A DNA stretch of 64,000 bases from Desulfosoma caldarium. Its GTDB lineage: Bacteria > Desulfobacterota > Syntrophobacteria > Syntrophobacterales > DSM-9756. A program made the position numbers and the translations under genes. The stretch lies in assembly GCF_003751385.1 (NCBI RefSeq), contig NZ_RJVA01000017.1:1-64000 (forward strand), in the 5' to 3' direction. The notes under the pieces are model-generated. The model saw nothing but the letters and a program-made list of their open reading frames with translations. It did no database searches and had not been told where the DNA came from. Below, one piece after another: positions 25,203 to 35,085 of this stretch (position 1 is the stretch's first letter; every line of letters begins with the position of its first letter).

Positions 25203-26465
25203 ATGGGAAAGAACATTGGTTTTGTATCCACAAGATTTGCCGGAACAGACGGCGTTTCTCTGGAAGCCGCCAAATGGGCGCAAATGCTTTGGGATCACCG
25301 GCATGTGTCCTACTGGTTTGCAGGCGTTTTGGATCGAAACCCTGAGGTGAGTTTTTTGGTTCCGGAAGCTTTTTTTGATCATGAAGAAAACCAGTGGATC
25401 AACCGCCGCGTCTTTGGTGTTCAAAAGCGCACGCCATACATCACCGGCCGCATACATGCTCTCAGAGAATATTTGAAGATCAAGCTCTATGAATTCATTG
25501 CCCAATACCACATTGATATTCTCATCGTGCAAAATGCCGTCACCATTCCCATGCACATTCCCTTGGGATTGGCCATCACGGAACTGGTGGCCGAATCGGG
25601 CATCCCTACGGTGGCACATCACCACGATTTTTATTGGGAGCGCACGCGCTTTTCCGTAAACGCCATTCAAGATTATCTTCAGATGGCCTTTCCGCCCAAA
25701 CTGCCCAACATTCAGCATGTGGTCATCAATTCCATTGCGCAGGAAGCGCTGGCGTTGCGCACGGGCATTTCTTCCATCGTCATTCCCAACGTTTTGGACT
25801 TTGAGAATGAACCGCCCGTGGACTGGGAATTTACCAAGGGGTTTCGGTCGGAACTGGGTTTTAGCGACGATGATATCTTGTTCCTGCAGCCCACTCGAGT
25901 GGTCCAGCGCAAGGGGATCGAGTATGCCATCGACCTGGTTCACGCTCTGGGGGATCCGCACGTGAAACTCATCATTACCCACGCCGCCGGCGATGAGGGT
26001 CTGGACTACTATCAATGGCTGCAGGATTATGCTGCCGACCATAACGTGGACATGCGCGTCATTTCTTATCATGTGAGCGACAAGCGAGGCTGGAACGAAG
26101 ACGGGAGCAAGCGTTATTCCCTTTGGGATGTCTATCCTCACTGTGATTTTGTCACCTACCCCAGCACGTACGAAGGCTTTGGCAATGCTTTTCTGGAAGC
26201 TATTTATTTTCGTAAGCCCCTGCTGGTCAACCGCTATGATGTATTTGTGCGAGATATAGAGCCGCAGGGCTTTGATGTGGTGGTCATGGACGGCTATGTG
26301 TCGGATCGGGTGGTTCGAGAGGTGCGGGAGATTCTGGATTCGCCAGAGCGGCGTCAGCGCATGGTGGATCACAACTACGCCGTGGCCACGCGGCATTATT
26401 CCTATGCGGTGTTGCGAAGGCGCCTGGCCTTTTTGATTTCAAACTTTTTCGGCATAGAAATTTAG
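25203..26465 (+). CDS. GT4-family glycosyltransferase
   Basis: 420 residues, GT-B fold. The N-terminal domain begins IGFVSTRFAGTDGVSLEAAKW with a glycine-rich acceptor loop and has HHHDFYWER near residue 140. The C-terminal donor domain has PTRVVQRKGIEYAI and the nucleotide-sugar motif YPSTYEGFGNAFLEA with the catalytic-type E-x7-E. The start is placed at 25203, with GGAG at 25190-25193. The N-terminal pattern resembles proteins annotated as mannosylglucosylglycerate synthases. With a GDP-mannose gene next door, a mannosyltransferase for a compatible solute or surface glycan is possible, but the acceptor is unknown. Confidence 0.8.
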   Translation: MGKNIGFVSTRFAGTDGVSLEAAKWAQMLWDHRHVSYWFAGVLDRNPEVSFLVPEAFFDHEENQWINRRVFGVQKRTPYITGRIHALREYLKIKLYEFIAQYHIDILIVQNAVTIPMHIPLGLAITELVAESGIPTVAHHHDFYWERTRFSVNAIQDYLQMAFPPKLPNIQHVVINSIAQEALALRTGISSIVIPNVLDFENEPPVDWEFTKGFRSELGFSDDDILFLQPTRVVQRKGIEYAIDLVHALGDPHVKLIITHAAGDEGLDYYQWLQDYAADHNVDMRVISYHVSDKRGWNEDGSKRYSLWDVYPHCDFVTYPSTYEGFGNAFLEAIYFRKPLLVNRYDVFVRDIEPQGFDVVVMDGYVSDRVVREVREILDSPERRQRMVDHNYAVATRHYSYAVLRRRLAFLISNFFGIEI

Positions 26466-26611
26466 GAGCGGTCTGTGCCTGCTCTTATGAATCGATTCGG
26501 TGGGCGGGCAGCAAAGCGCGATATGGCACTACAGCTCGCGCCGTTCCCATACGAGACTTTCTCAAACTATCGAGGAGAGGGCCTTGCGGGAGCGAGGTGG
26601 AGGTGAAAGCA

Positions 26612-27685
26612 ATGATTGCGGTGATCATGGCCGGAGGATCCGGAACCCGGTTTTGGCCCTTGAGCCGAGCTTCCTATCCCAAGCAGTTCTTGCACATTAT
26701 TGAGGGCAAACCCCTGCTTCGCGTCACCTACGAGCGCATTCGGCTTCTTTTTGACGATGAGCGCATTTTGGTGGTGGTCGGGGCCGATCATGAAGCGGAA
26801 ACCCGACGCCTTCTCGCCGACACAGGCGTTCACGTTTTGGTGGAACCCTTTGGTAGGAACACGGCGCCCTGTGTGGGTTTGGCTGCACGGTATGCCACGT
26901 GGAAGGGTGTGCGTGAGCCGATGGTCATGCTTCCGGCGGATCACTACATTGCTGACGTCCAGGCCTTTTGCGACGCCATTGAGAGGGCCGGTGTGTTGAG
27001 TGCCAAGGGTGGCATTGGCACCTTGGGCATAGTGCCCACTCGGCCGGAGACGGGCTACGGGTACATCGAAGCGGCCTTGAACGAACCCGTAAGCGATGGG
27101 GTTTACGCTGTGGTGCGATTCGTGGAAAAGCCGCCACCGTCCGTAGCCGCCACCTACTTTCAAAGCGGTCGTCATTTTTGGAACGCGGGCGTCTTTGTGG
27201 CCACCCCGCAGACCCTTCTGGAGGAATTTGCGGAGCATATGCCGCGGTTTGCCGAGCGGTTGCAGACCTTGGACGCGGTTTTTGGAACCCCGCGCTTTGC
27301 CGACGTTTTGGCCTCCATTTACCGAGACGTGGAAAACATCTCCTTTGATTACGCCATTATGGAAAAGACTCGACAACGGGTTTTTGTCGTCCCGGTGCAC
27401 TGCGGCTGGAGCGACGTGGGCTCCTGGGCTAGTCTTTACGAAGTGCGCCGAAGGGATGAAGGGGATGGGGAGGGCAACATCGTGCAAGGGGACGCATTCA
27501 CAAAGCAGTGCCGGGAATGCTTTGTGGTGTCTGAAGGGCATCGGTTTGTGGCGGTCTTGGGTCTGGATCGCGCCCTGGTGGTGGATACCGCCGATGCTCT
27601 TCTGGTGGCAAGCCTCGAAAGAAGCCAGGATGTGCGGTCCATTGTGGAGTTCTTAAAAGGTCATGGACGAGAAAAGCTTCTATAG
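26612..27685 (+). CDS. manC: Mannose-1-phosphate guanylyltransferase
   Basis: A 357-residue nucleotidyltransferase making GDP-mannose from mannose-1-P and GTP. It has the signature [14 protein letters not shown] at the N terminus, [14 protein letters not shown] near residue 85, and FVEKP with NAGVFV. It lacks the C-terminal cupin isomerase domain of bifunctional enzymes. GGAGGTG at 26599-26605 fixes the ATG at 26612. The 3' end overlaps the Nudix gene by 23 bp. Partner phosphomannomutase is at 31059. Confidence 0.93.
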   Translation: MIAVIMAGGSGTRFWPLSRASYPKQFLHIIEGKPLLRVTYERIRLLFDDERILVVVGADHEAETRRLLADTGVHVLVEPFGRNTAPCVGLAARYATWKGVREPMVMLPADHYIADVQAFCDAIERAGVLSAKGGIGTLGIVPTRPETGYGYIEAALNEPVSDGVYAVVRFVEKPPPSVAATYFQSGRHFWNAGVFVATPQTLLEEFAEHMPRFAERLQTLDAVFGTPRFADVLASIYRDVENISFDYAIMEKTRQRVFVVPVHCGWSDVGSWASLYEVRRRDEGDGEGNIVQGDAFTKQCRECFVVSEGHRFVAVLGLDRALVVDTADALLVASLERSQDVRSIVEFLKGHGREKLL

Positions 27686-28232
27686 GTATTGTCCCCATTG
27701 CGGAGCGCCGGTGGAGCGAACCCGTCACGGTCGGCTTCGGTGCGCGGCCTGCGATGAGGTGTTTTATCGAAATCCCACAGTGGGTGTGGCGGTGGTGGTT
27801 TTGGAAAACCAGCAGCTTCTCATGGTGCGTCGACGCGGCCGGTATGCGGGACGGTGGTGCATTCCCTGCGGCCATGTGGAATGGGGCGAAGACGTGCGGG
27901 AAGCCGCCGCCAGAGAGCTTCTGGAAGAGACGGGTCTGCGCGTGGCCGTGGGCCCCGTCCTGGCGGTCCATTCCAATTTTCATGATCCGGCACACCTGAC
28001 GGTAGGTGTGTGGTTTTTCGGCCGTCGCTTAGAAGGCATGCCGCAGGCGGGATCCGATGCGGATGATGTGGGATTCTTTCCCTTGACCCAATTGCCGGAA
28101 CCTCTAGCCTTTCCGACGGATGCTAAGGTCTGCGCTCTTTTGCAGCATCACGCGCAGCAAGGGACGCTAGAGTCTTGGATACAGTGTTTGCACAGCGGGC
28201 TGGACAGGTCAAAAAGCGGGTCGTGTGTTTGA
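27663..28232 (+). CDS. Nudix hydrolase with N-terminal zinc ribbon
   Basis: 189 residues. An N-terminal CPHCG...CAAC zinc ribbon (residues 10-32) precedes a complete Nudix box ([20 protein letters not shown], then TGL) near residues 76-98. The arrangement resembles NADH pyrophosphatase-type (NudC) and ADP-ribose pyrophosphatase-like proteins. It starts inside manC in another frame, so the two are probably translationally coupled. It may clean up nucleotide sugars or dinucleotides; the substrate cannot be told from the motif. Confidence 0.85.
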   Translation: MDEKSFYRYCPHCGAPVERTRHGRLRCAACDEVFYRNPTVGVAVVVLENQQLLMVRRRGRYAGRWCIPCGHVEWGEDVREAAARELLEETGLRVAVGPVLAVHSNFHDPAHLTVGVWFFGRRLEGMPQAGSDADDVGFFPLTQLPEPLAFPTDAKVCALLQHHAQQGTLESWIQCLHSGLDRSKSGSCV

Positions 28233-28336
28233 CAAAGTCCTTTGAACAAGCGTCATCAGCTGCAAAGGCCCGTGGCGTCTTGTAAGATTCTTAAAAAACA
28301 AAACCTTCTTGAAGTCGATGAAAGGAAAGCCACCCC

Positions 28337-29458
28337 ATGGATACATGGCTTGTGACGGGTGGAGCCGGTTTTATCGGCAGCAATTTTGTCCACTTGGTGC
28401 GCGGCTTGAAGCTAGCTCGCGTCATCAATCTGGACAAATTGACCTACGCGGGCCATTTGGAATCCTTGGAACCTTTGGCAGGGGATGCCGACCACATTTT
28501 TGTGCGAGGAGACATCGGCAACGTGGAACTGGTCTCCTATCTCCTGCACACCTACGAAGTGTCCGCCGTAGTGAACTTCGCGGCGGAATCCCATGTGGAT
28601 CGTTCCATTGACGGCCCGGGGGATTTTATTCAGACCAACATCGTGGGCACCTTTCGGCTCTTGGAAGCGGCGCGCCATTACTGGAACACCTTGGATGGGG
28701 ACCGTCGAGCCCGCTTTCGTTTCCTGCACATTTCCACGGATGAGGTTTATGGATCTTTGGGGCCGGACGGGTTTTTTACGGAAACCACACCCTATGCGCC
28801 CAATTCCCCCTATTCGGCTTCCAAGGCGGCATCGGATCATCTGGTGCGGGCCTATCACGAAACCTACGGTCTGCCGACCTTGACCACCAACTGCTCCAAC
28901 AATTACGGCCCCTACCAGTACCCGGAAAAGCTCGTTCCCCTGATGATCCTCAACGCTGTGGAAGGAAAACCCTTGCCGATCTACGGCGATGGACTCAACG
29001 TGCGTGACTGGCTCTATGTGGTGGACCATTGTGAAGCGATTCTTCGGGTACTAAAATCGGGGCGCCCAGGGGAGACGTACAATATCGGAGGGCATAACGA
29101 AAAGACCAACCTGGAAGTGGTGCGAACCTTGTGCCAGGTGTTGGAGGAATGGGTGCCTTCTCAAAAAAATCCGGCCATGAATTCACGAGGCCTGCGCTAC
29201 GAAGACCTCATCACTTTTGTGGCCGACCGACCCGGCCATGACCGGCGTTACGCCATCGACGCGTCCAAAATCGCTCGAGAACTGGGATGGCGCCCCAGGG
29301 AAACGTTTCTGAGCGGATTGCGCAAGACCGTCCAGTGGTATCTGGAACACAGGGACTGGTGCCGAAGGGTCACCGAAGGGGTCTACGATCGATCGCGGCT
29401 GGGCACGGTTGGCTTGCCTCACGGACCGCAACCGCCGAAAGAGGGAGCGAAGGCGTGA
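28337..29458 (+). CDS. rmlB: dTDP-glucose 4,6-dehydratase
   Basis: A 373-residue SDR-superfamily enzyme converting dTDP-glucose to dTDP-4-keto-6-deoxyglucose. NAD-binding [12 protein letters not shown] opens the protein. The catalytic region has STDEVYG followed by [10 protein letters not shown] (the YxxxK pair). [10 protein letters not shown] and [10 protein letters not shown] are family hallmarks. It is about 15-20 residues longer than most at the C terminus. The stop overlaps the start of rmlA as GTGA. No rmlC or rmlD is nearby, so the final sugar may not be rhamnose. Confidence 0.94.
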   Translation: MDTWLVTGGAGFIGSNFVHLVRGLKLARVINLDKLTYAGHLESLEPLAGDADHIFVRGDIGNVELVSYLLHTYEVSAVVNFAAESHVDRSIDGPGDFIQTNIVGTFRLLEAARHYWNTLDGDRRARFRFLHISTDEVYGSLGPDGFFTETTPYAPNSPYSASKAASDHLVRAYHETYGLPTLTTNCSNNYGPYQYPEKLVPLMILNAVEGKPLPIYGDGLNVRDWLYVVDHCEAILRVLKSGRPGETYNIGGHNEKTNLEVVRTLCQVLEEWVPSQKNPAMNSRGLRYEDLITFVADRPGHDRRYAIDASKIARELGWRPRETFLSGLRKTVQWYLEHRDWCRRVTEGVYDRSRLGTVGLPHGPQPPKEGAKA

Positions 29459-30555
29459 GTGCCATGCACCACCATCAGATGAAAGCTTTGGTTTTGAGCG
29501 GGGGGGCGGGAACACGCCTGCGCCCCTTGACCTACACGGGCGCCAAACAATTGGTTCCTGTGGCCAACAAGCCCATTCTTTTTTATGTTTTGGAAAACAT
29601 TGCGGCGGCCGGCATTCGGGATGTGGGGCTGGTGATCAGTCCGGAAACCGGCCAGGAAGTCATGGAATCCGTAGGCAACGGCAGCCGCTGGGGCCTCAAT
29701 GCCGAATACATTCTTCAAGAACGGCCCCTTGGTTTGGCCCACGCCGTGCTCACCGCCAAGGATTACCTGAAGGCTTCCCCGTTTCTCATGTACTTGGGAG
29801 ACAACCTTATCGGGTGCCGCGTGCGGGGCGAGGTGGAACAGTTCCTTCAGGACGAGTCCGTGTCCGCAGCCATTTTTCTTAAGGCCGTTCAGAATCCAAG
29901 AGCATTCGGCGTTGCCGTGACCAACGGCGACGGTCAAGTGGTGGATCTGGTGGAAAAGCCCGTCAATCCTCCGTCCAATCTGGCGCTGGTGGGCATTTAC
30001 CTGTTTCGGCCTGAGATTTTTGAAGCCATCGACCATATTCACCCCTCGGCACGCGGAGAGCTGGAAATTACCGACGCCATTTCGTGGCTGATCAAAAACG
30101 GCCGACGCGTGGAGAGCCATATCATTCACACTTGGTGGCTGGATACGGGAAAAAAGGATGACCTTCTTTTGGCCAACGACACGGTCATGGACGATTGGCT
30201 CAAAACCCACATTGCCGGATCCGTGGACGCCCACAGCCAGGTGACCGGCCGCGTGCACATCGATGACGGCGCGCAGTTGATTCGCTCCGTGGTTCGAGGT
30301 CCCGTGATCATCGGGGCCGGAGCGAAACTGGTGGAGGCTACCATTGGGCCGTTCACGGCCATAGGGCCCGGCGTACTCATTGAACGGTCCACGGTGGATC
30401 ATTCCGTCATCATGGAAGGGTGTCACATTCGCGATATTGCTCGGCTGGAAAATTCCGTACTGGGCCGCCGTGTCAAGGTCTGCCCCACCAGTACCCCACA
30501 CGGCGCCATTAGCCTCATGGTGGGCGATGACTGCGTCATCGAGGTCAGGGGATGA
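29455..30555 (+). CDS. rmlA: Glucose-1-phosphate thymidylyltransferase, long form
   Basis: About 366 residues making dTDP-glucose for RmlB. It has [18 protein letters not shown] near the N terminus, MYLGDNL, LVEKP and the acidic metal site. The C-terminal third is a left-handed beta-helix of hexapeptide repeats. This is the long RmlA type (about 355 aa) rather than the 290-residue enterobacterial form. The GTG at 29455 overlaps the rmlB stop with GGGAG 7 nt upstream; ATGs at 29464 and 29479 are alternatives that lose only a few residues. Confidence 0.9.
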   Translation: MSAMHHHQMKALVLSGGAGTRLRPLTYTGAKQLVPVANKPILFYVLENIAAAGIRDVGLVISPETGQEVMESVGNGSRWGLNAEYILQERPLGLAHAVLTAKDYLKASPFLMYLGDNLIGCRVRGEVEQFLQDESVSAAIFLKAVQNPRAFGVAVTNGDGQVVDLVEKPVNPPSNLALVGIYLFRPEIFEAIDHIHPSARGELEITDAISWLIKNGRRVESHIIHTWWLDTGKKDDLLLANDTVMDDWLKTHIAGSVDAHSQVTGRVHIDDGAQLIRSVVRGPVIIGAGAKLVEATIGPFTAIGPGVLIERSTVDHSVIMEGCHIRDIARLENSVLGRRVKVCPTSTPHGAISLMVGDDCVIEVRG

Positions 30556-30577
30556 CCAAGGCGTCGGCGGATATTCG

Positions 30578-30606
30578 TTGACGAGGAAACTGGCCCTTTG
30601 CTAGAA
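30578..30606 (+). promoter_or_regulatory. Possible sigma-70 promoter for the small membrane protein gene
   Basis: TTGACG (30578-30583) and CTAGAA (30601-30606) are 17 bp apart in the gap after rmlA. The -10 is a weak match. It would drive the 67-residue gene at 30685, which has its own strong ribosome binding site and terminator. Confidence 0.3.
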
Positions 30607-30684
30607 AAAATTCAAGGGCGAAAAAGCAAAAGCAGTGCGACGTGGCGTTCGATGAAAGAAGCCCAGCCGTAAAAGGAGGTTGAC

Positions 30685-30888
30685 ATGTGGGGGATAGACA
30701 TAATGTGTGCAGCGCTCAAGCGCAGCCTGGCCAGTATGCTTCCATGGGATATTCCCTGGTATGATCCCAGTCATGCTGTGTTTTTTGCCGCGCTTTATGG
30801 GGCCCTAGGGGTCATCGGCCTGGGCGTGCTCGTCGCCGTACTCATGACCGTAAAACAGCTTAAGAAAGGAAACGGCGCGCACCACTGA
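30685..30888 (+). CDS. Small single-span membrane protein
   Basis: 67 residues with a perfect AAAGGAGG upstream of the ATG. The N-terminal half contains LPWDIPWYDPSHAVF, then one strongly hydrophobic helix of about 25 residues (residues 31-55), and a basic tail KQLKKGNGAHH that should face the cytoplasm. It stands alone, with a possible promoter before it and a terminator at 30953, so it is likely a separately expressed gene. It could be a small accessory subunit of a membrane complex encoded elsewhere. I do not recognise the family. Confidence 0.65.
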   Translation: MWGIDIMCAALKRSLASMLPWDIPWYDPSHAVFFAALYGALGVIGLGVLVAVLMTVKQLKKGNGAHH

Positions 30889-30952
30889 TTCCCTAACCTG
30901 CTGTCATGAGAGTCTTCATGCCCTGTTAAAGGGGTGGGTCCTGCGTTACCTC

Positions 30953-30979
30953 AAAGGCGGTCCTGTAGACCGCCTTTTT
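30953..30979 (+). terminator. Rho-independent terminator
   Basis: A perfect 10-bp stem (AAAGGCGGTC with complement, 5-nt loop) runs into TTTTT. It lies 65 bp after the small membrane protein gene and 80 bp before the phosphomannomutase gene. Confidence 0.85.
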
Positions 30980-31058
30980 CATCCACGAAGTTTCAATAGA
31001 CTGTTTCTCGTGCAGCGGAACGCTCAAACCGTATGAGAAGAGGAAAAGAGGAGGGTAG

Positions 31059-32420
31059 ATGATGGACCCGAAAGCGTTTCGCGAATATGACATTCGCGGT
31101 CTGGTGGACAAAGACATTCAGGACGAGGATGTGCTAAGGCTCGGGCAGGCTTTTGCCACCTATATGGCCTCTTACGGGCGTCGCCGCGTGGTGGTAGGGC
31201 GGGACTGCCGTTTAAGTTCCGAGCGATATCGGGACCTTTTGGTGAAAGGCATGCTTTCCGGTGGATTGGACGTGGTGGATGTGGGTATTTGCCCAACGCC
31301 CCTTTTCTATTTTGCCATTCGCCACCTGGAGCGAGAAGGCGGCATCATGATCACGGCCAGCCATAACCCTCCGGAATATAACGGCTTCAAGGTCTGCAAC
31401 GGCTACGATACCATTTCGGGTGCCGAGATTCAAAAATTGAGGGAAGTGATGAATGCCGGCCATTTTGTGCAAGGAACCGGATCGATGAGCCCATATGACA
31501 TCGTCACGCCCTATTGGGACTTTGTGTGCGACAACATCACGCTGGATCGGTCTTTGCGCGTCGGGGTCGACGGTGGCAATGCGGTGGGCGGCCCGGTGGC
31601 GGTGCCATTGCTGGAAAGATTGGGATGCCAAGTGTATCCCCTTTATTGTGACATGGACGGCACCTTTCCCAATCATGAACCGGATCCCACGGTGCAGGAA
31701 AACCTTCAGGACCTGGTGGACCTTGTTCGCCGAGAATCGTTGGATGTGGGCATCGCCTACGACGGCGATTGCGACAGGCTGGGCGTGGTGGATCATGAGG
31801 GCCGAACGGTGTACGGGGACAAACTCATGATCATTTTTGCTCGGGAGATTCTCAGCCGAAAGCCCGGTGCCGTCTTTATCTCTGAAGTCAAATGCTCCAA
31901 GACCCTCTACGACGACATTCAAAAGCGGGGAGGAACCGCCATTATGTGGCGCACGGGCCATTCCCTCATCAAAGCCAAAATGAAGGAAACCGGAGCGGAG
32001 TTGGCGGGGGAGATGAGCGGCCACATGTTCTTTAAGGACCGCTACTTCGGCTTTGACGACGGCATCTACGCCTCCTGCCGGCTTTTGGAAATTCTGGCCC
32101 GAACCAACAAAAGAATACCGGAACTTCTGGAAGATGTTCCCGAAACGGTGTCGACACCGGAAATCCGCGTGGCCTGCCCGGATGAGATTAAGTTTGCGGT
32201 GGTGGAAAAGGCCGTGACCTATTTCAAGGAGGCCGGCTACGACGTCATCGATGTGGACGGGGCGCGCATCGTTTTTCCGGACGGCTGGGGATTGGTACGA
32301 GCTTCCAACACCCAACCCGTGCTGGTTCTGCGCTACGAAGCGGAAACGGAAAATCGACTGAAAGAAATTCAAAGGCTCATTGAAGACACCATCGAAAAGA
32401 TTCGATCGGGTGCCCTTTAA
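31059..32420 (+). CDS. manB: Phosphomannomutase/phosphoglucomutase
   Basis: 453 residues of the alpha-D-phosphohexomutase family. It interconverts hexose 6-phosphates and 1-phosphates and so supplies mannose-1-P to ManC and glucose-1-P to RmlA. FREYDIRG opens the protein, the phosphoserine loop is TASHNPPEYNG (near residue 105), the metal loop DGDCDRLG near residue 242, the sugar-binding loop GEMSGHMFF, and the phosphate loop RASNTQPVL near the C terminus. Similar to AlgC. Two adjacent ATGs (31059, 31062) follow GAGGAGGG. Confidence 0.93.
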   Translation: MMDPKAFREYDIRGLVDKDIQDEDVLRLGQAFATYMASYGRRRVVVGRDCRLSSERYRDLLVKGMLSGGLDVVDVGICPTPLFYFAIRHLEREGGIMITASHNPPEYNGFKVCNGYDTISGAEIQKLREVMNAGHFVQGTGSMSPYDIVTPYWDFVCDNITLDRSLRVGVDGGNAVGGPVAVPLLERLGCQVYPLYCDMDGTFPNHEPDPTVQENLQDLVDLVRRESLDVGIAYDGDCDRLGVVDHEGRTVYGDKLMIIFAREILSRKPGAVFISEVKCSKTLYDDIQKRGGTAIMWRTGHSLIKAKMKETGAELAGEMSGHMFFKDRYFGFDDGIYASCRLLEILARTNKRIPELLEDVPETVSTPEIRVACPDEIKFAVVEKAVTYFKEAGYDVIDVDGARIVFPDGWGLVRASNTQPVLVLRYEAETENRLKEIQRLIEDTIEKIRSGAL

Positions 32421-32543
32421 CCTTTGAAGCGGCGCGAGTCATAAGGCCTTGTGAAGGCATGGACGATCTCACGCAAAACCTTCCGCATTTCTGTCAAGCA
32501 CCGCGGGAAAACCTCGAGGAAAGGGCTTGCCGGCGTTGGTTTT

Positions 32544-32595
32544 GCCGAAGCGTAGCGCGGCCCCATGCGGTCTCGAGGCGTGCGGCGCTTCGGCA
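32544..32595. terminator. Inverted repeat between convergent genes
   Basis: Arms TGCCGAAGCG and CGCTTCGGCA (10 bp, perfect) are about 32 nt apart in the 204-bp gap between the convergent phosphomannomutase and UDP-sugar dehydrogenase genes. There is no U-tract. It may act as a bidirectional transcript end. Positions could be off by one base. Confidence 0.4.
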
Positions 32596-32624
32596 CCTGG
32601 TTTGAATGGACGCATGGGCACGCT

Positions 32625-33938
32625 TTAGGCTTTGACGATCTTTTCTCGTCCCTCCGTGACGTTCTTGGTGGCGTTGCGCGTGTCGATCACCAAGGGCGCA
32701 TGGCGCACGATCCAGTCGTAGTCATAGGCGCTATGGTCCGTGAGAATGACCACGGCGTCAGACGATGAGAGGGTTTCTTCCGTAAGCGGCACCGATTCCA
32801 GTTCAAAGCGGTGTTTTCGGCCTGGCTTCAATTTGGGAATATGAGGATCATTGTACAGAACGACGGCACCCCTTTCCTGCAGCAACTGCATGATTTCATA
32901 GGATGGGGACTCGCGGTCGTCGTCGATGTCTTTCTTGTAGGCTACGCCCAGAACAAGGAGGCGTGAGCCTTTCAGGCATCGGCAGCGGTCGTTGAGGGCC
33001 TGGATGATGCGCTCCAGAACATAATAGGGCATGGACACGTTCACTTCACCGGCCAACTGAATAAATCGGGTGGAAAAATCGTATTCCCGGGCTTTCCACG
33101 ACAGGTAGAAGGGATCGATGGGAATGCAATGTCCGCCCAGACCCGGGCCGGGGTAAAAGGGCGTGAATCCAAAAGGCTTGGTAGCCGCCGCCTCGATAAC
33201 TTCCCAAATATCGATGCCCATGCGTAGAGCCAACACTTTGAGTTCGTTGACCAGGGCGATGTTGACGCTGCGATAGATGTTTTCTAGAAGCTTAGTCATT
33301 TCCGCAACTCGCGTGCTGGAGACGGGCACGACGCGGGTGACGGCGTGGCTATACAGGGTCTTGGCGCATTCGAGGCAGGCCGGCGTGACGCCCCCGACCA
33401 CTTTGGGAATGTTGCCCGTGTGAAAATGGGGATTGCCGGGGTCTTCCCGTTCCGGAGAAAAGGCCAGAAAGAAATCCAGGCCCACGCGCAGGCCGGTCCG
33501 TTCCAGTTTGGGAAGCATGAGTTCTTCCGTGGTGCCGGGATAGGTGGTGCTTTCCAGAACCACCAAGTGTCCGGCTCTGAGGTGCTGAGCGATGGTGTCC
33601 GTGGTGCTCTCGATGAAACGGAGGTCGGGTTCCATCTTGTCGGTCAGAGGCGTGGGAACGCAGATGAGGATGCAGTCGGCTTCGCGAAGTCGCTCAAAGC
33701 TTATAGTTACGTCAAGCTGCCCTGCCTCGAGAAACCTTTGCACGGGTTCAATGGGAATGTGGCGAATGTAGCTTCTCCCGTGCAGCAAAGCATTGATCTT
33801 GGCGCTGTCCACATCAAAGCCAATGAGAGGAAATCCGGCTTCGCCGAAGCGGATTAGCAGGGGCAACCCCACATAACCCAATCCGATGATGCCGACGGTT
33901 GCTTTGCGCGCATCAATCTTCTGAAGTAGATTTTCCAT
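32625..33938 (-). CDS. wbpA: UDP-N-acetylglucosamine/UDP-sugar 6-dehydrogenase
   Basis: 437 residues of the UDP-glucose/GDP-mannose dehydrogenase family, oxidising a nucleotide-activated hexose to the uronic acid with 2 NAD. The N-terminal GLGYVGLPL binds NAD. The catalytic Cys lies in PGPGLGGHCIPIDPFYLSWKARE, the pattern I associate with WbpA-type UDP-GlcNAc dehydrogenases. The C-terminal domain has VLGVAYKKDIDDDRESP. The ATG at 33938 follows GGAGG. It is divergent from an epimerase gene, and together they would yield uronic or amino-uronic sugars for a surface polysaccharide. Symbol by similarity only. Confidence 0.85.
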   Translation of the reverse strand: MENLLQKIDARKATVGIIGLGYVGLPLLIRFGEAGFPLIGFDVDSAKINALLHGRSYIRHIPIEPVQRFLEAGQLDVTISFERLREADCILICVPTPLTDKMEPDLRFIESTTDTIAQHLRAGHLVVLESTTYPGTTEELMLPKLERTGLRVGLDFFLAFSPEREDPGNPHFHTGNIPKVVGGVTPACLECAKTLYSHAVTRVVPVSSTRVAEMTKLLENIYRSVNIALVNELKVLALRMGIDIWEVIEAAATKPFGFTPFYPGPGLGGHCIPIDPFYLSWKAREYDFSTRFIQLAGEVNVSMPYYVLERIIQALNDRCRCLKGSRLLVLGVAYKKDIDDDRESPSYEIMQLLQERGAVVLYNDPHIPKLKPGRKHRFELESVPLTEETLSSSDAVVILTDHSAYDYDWIVRHAPLVIDTRNATKNVTEGREKIVKA

Positions 33939-34028
33939 GGATGCTCGGCCTCCGTTTTGAGGTTGAATTTTCATGCGAAGAAAAGTCATCTTTGACGAGC
34001 ATTGTGCCCAAGAGAAGGAAAAAGAGCA

Positions 34029-35018
34029 ATGGACAAAGGGCAAGGGCCTTTGACAACCTGCGTGGTGACAGGGGCTGCGGGTTTTGTGGGCAGCCACCTG
34101 TGTGAAAGACTCCTCAGCCTGGGCCATACCGTGGTTGGGGTGGATAACTTCTTTTCCGGCCGTCCCGAAAACCTCAAGACCTTTGCCTCGCATCCGCGTT
34201 TCTTTTTTCATGAAAGGTCGGTGACCGAAACCGGTCTCTTGACGGCGCTGAAGGACCAACACGGTCCTGTGTTCGCCGTCTTTCATCTGGCCGCCATTGT
34301 CAGTGTGCCGTATTCGCTGGAACGTCCCGAAGAGACGTTTCTTGTGAACACCCAGGCAACCCTGCTGCTTCTGGAAGAAGCCGAGGTGTTGGGCGTGCGC
34401 AACTTTGTGTTTGCGGGATCGGCTGCGGAATATGGGGACCGGGACCGTATGCCCTTGACCGAGGCGGACGCCAATGAGGAAACGCGATGGTTAAGCCCCT
34501 ATGGGGAAGCGAAATACCGGGCGTCCGTGGCCGTGGCGTCCCGCCGAGGAAGCCTTTGCGGCGTGTCGCTGCGTTGCTTCAACATTTACGGCCCTCGCCA
34601 GGATCCCTCCAGCCCTTACAGCGGCGTGATTTCACGATTTGTAAACATGGCTGTCGCTCAAAGACCTTTGACCATCTTTGGAGACGGCCTGCAGACGCGG
34701 GATTTTGTTTTCGTCTCCGATGTGGTGGACGCCTACTGCCTGGCCGGCTTGAGGGACGACAAAGACGACATTAAAAGGACTTCCGGTGTTTTCAACGTGG
34801 GCTCGGGGCGAGCCACTTCCATTGTGAATCTGGCCCGCCTGATTTGCCGCTTGACACATCGGCCGGAATCCATAACGTTTGGTCCAGAACGTCCCGGGGA
34901 CATTCGACACAGCACGGCGAACATCGAAGCTATCACGAGGGTCTTACAGTGGAAGCCTCGAATCGGTTTGAAGGACGGCCTGACAAGAACGATTCAGTGG
35001 ATGCGCGGTTCCGGGTGA
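34029..35018 (+). CDS. NAD-dependent nucleotide-sugar epimerase
   Basis: 329 residues, extended SDR fold of the GalE/WbpP group. It has VTGAAGFVGSHLCERLL at the N terminus, FHLAA, the catalytic SPYGEAKYRA (Tyr-x3-Lys) near residue 155, and RCFNIYGPRQDP. Substrate (UDP-Glc or UDP-GlcNAc C4 epimerisation, or a related reaction) cannot be settled. Start at 34029, with GAAGGAA about 9 nt upstream; 34002 GTG is an alternative. It lies 90 bp from the divergent dehydrogenase, so both probably share a control region. Confidence 0.85.
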   Translation: MDKGQGPLTTCVVTGAAGFVGSHLCERLLSLGHTVVGVDNFFSGRPENLKTFASHPRFFFHERSVTETGLLTALKDQHGPVFAVFHLAAIVSVPYSLERPEETFLVNTQATLLLLEEAEVLGVRNFVFAGSAAEYGDRDRMPLTEADANEETRWLSPYGEAKYRASVAVASRRGSLCGVSLRCFNIYGPRQDPSSPYSGVISRFVNMAVAQRPLTIFGDGLQTRDFVFVSDVVDAYCLAGLRDDKDDIKRTSGVFNVGSGRATSIVNLARLICRLTHRPESITFGPERPGDIRHSTANIEAITRVLQWKPRIGLKDGLTRTIQWMRGSG

Positions 35019-35085
35019 CCTGTAAAGATCGTGAGCCCAGAGGGCAAAAGGCATCAAGGTTTCACGAAAAAGGGAGGAGAAGACC

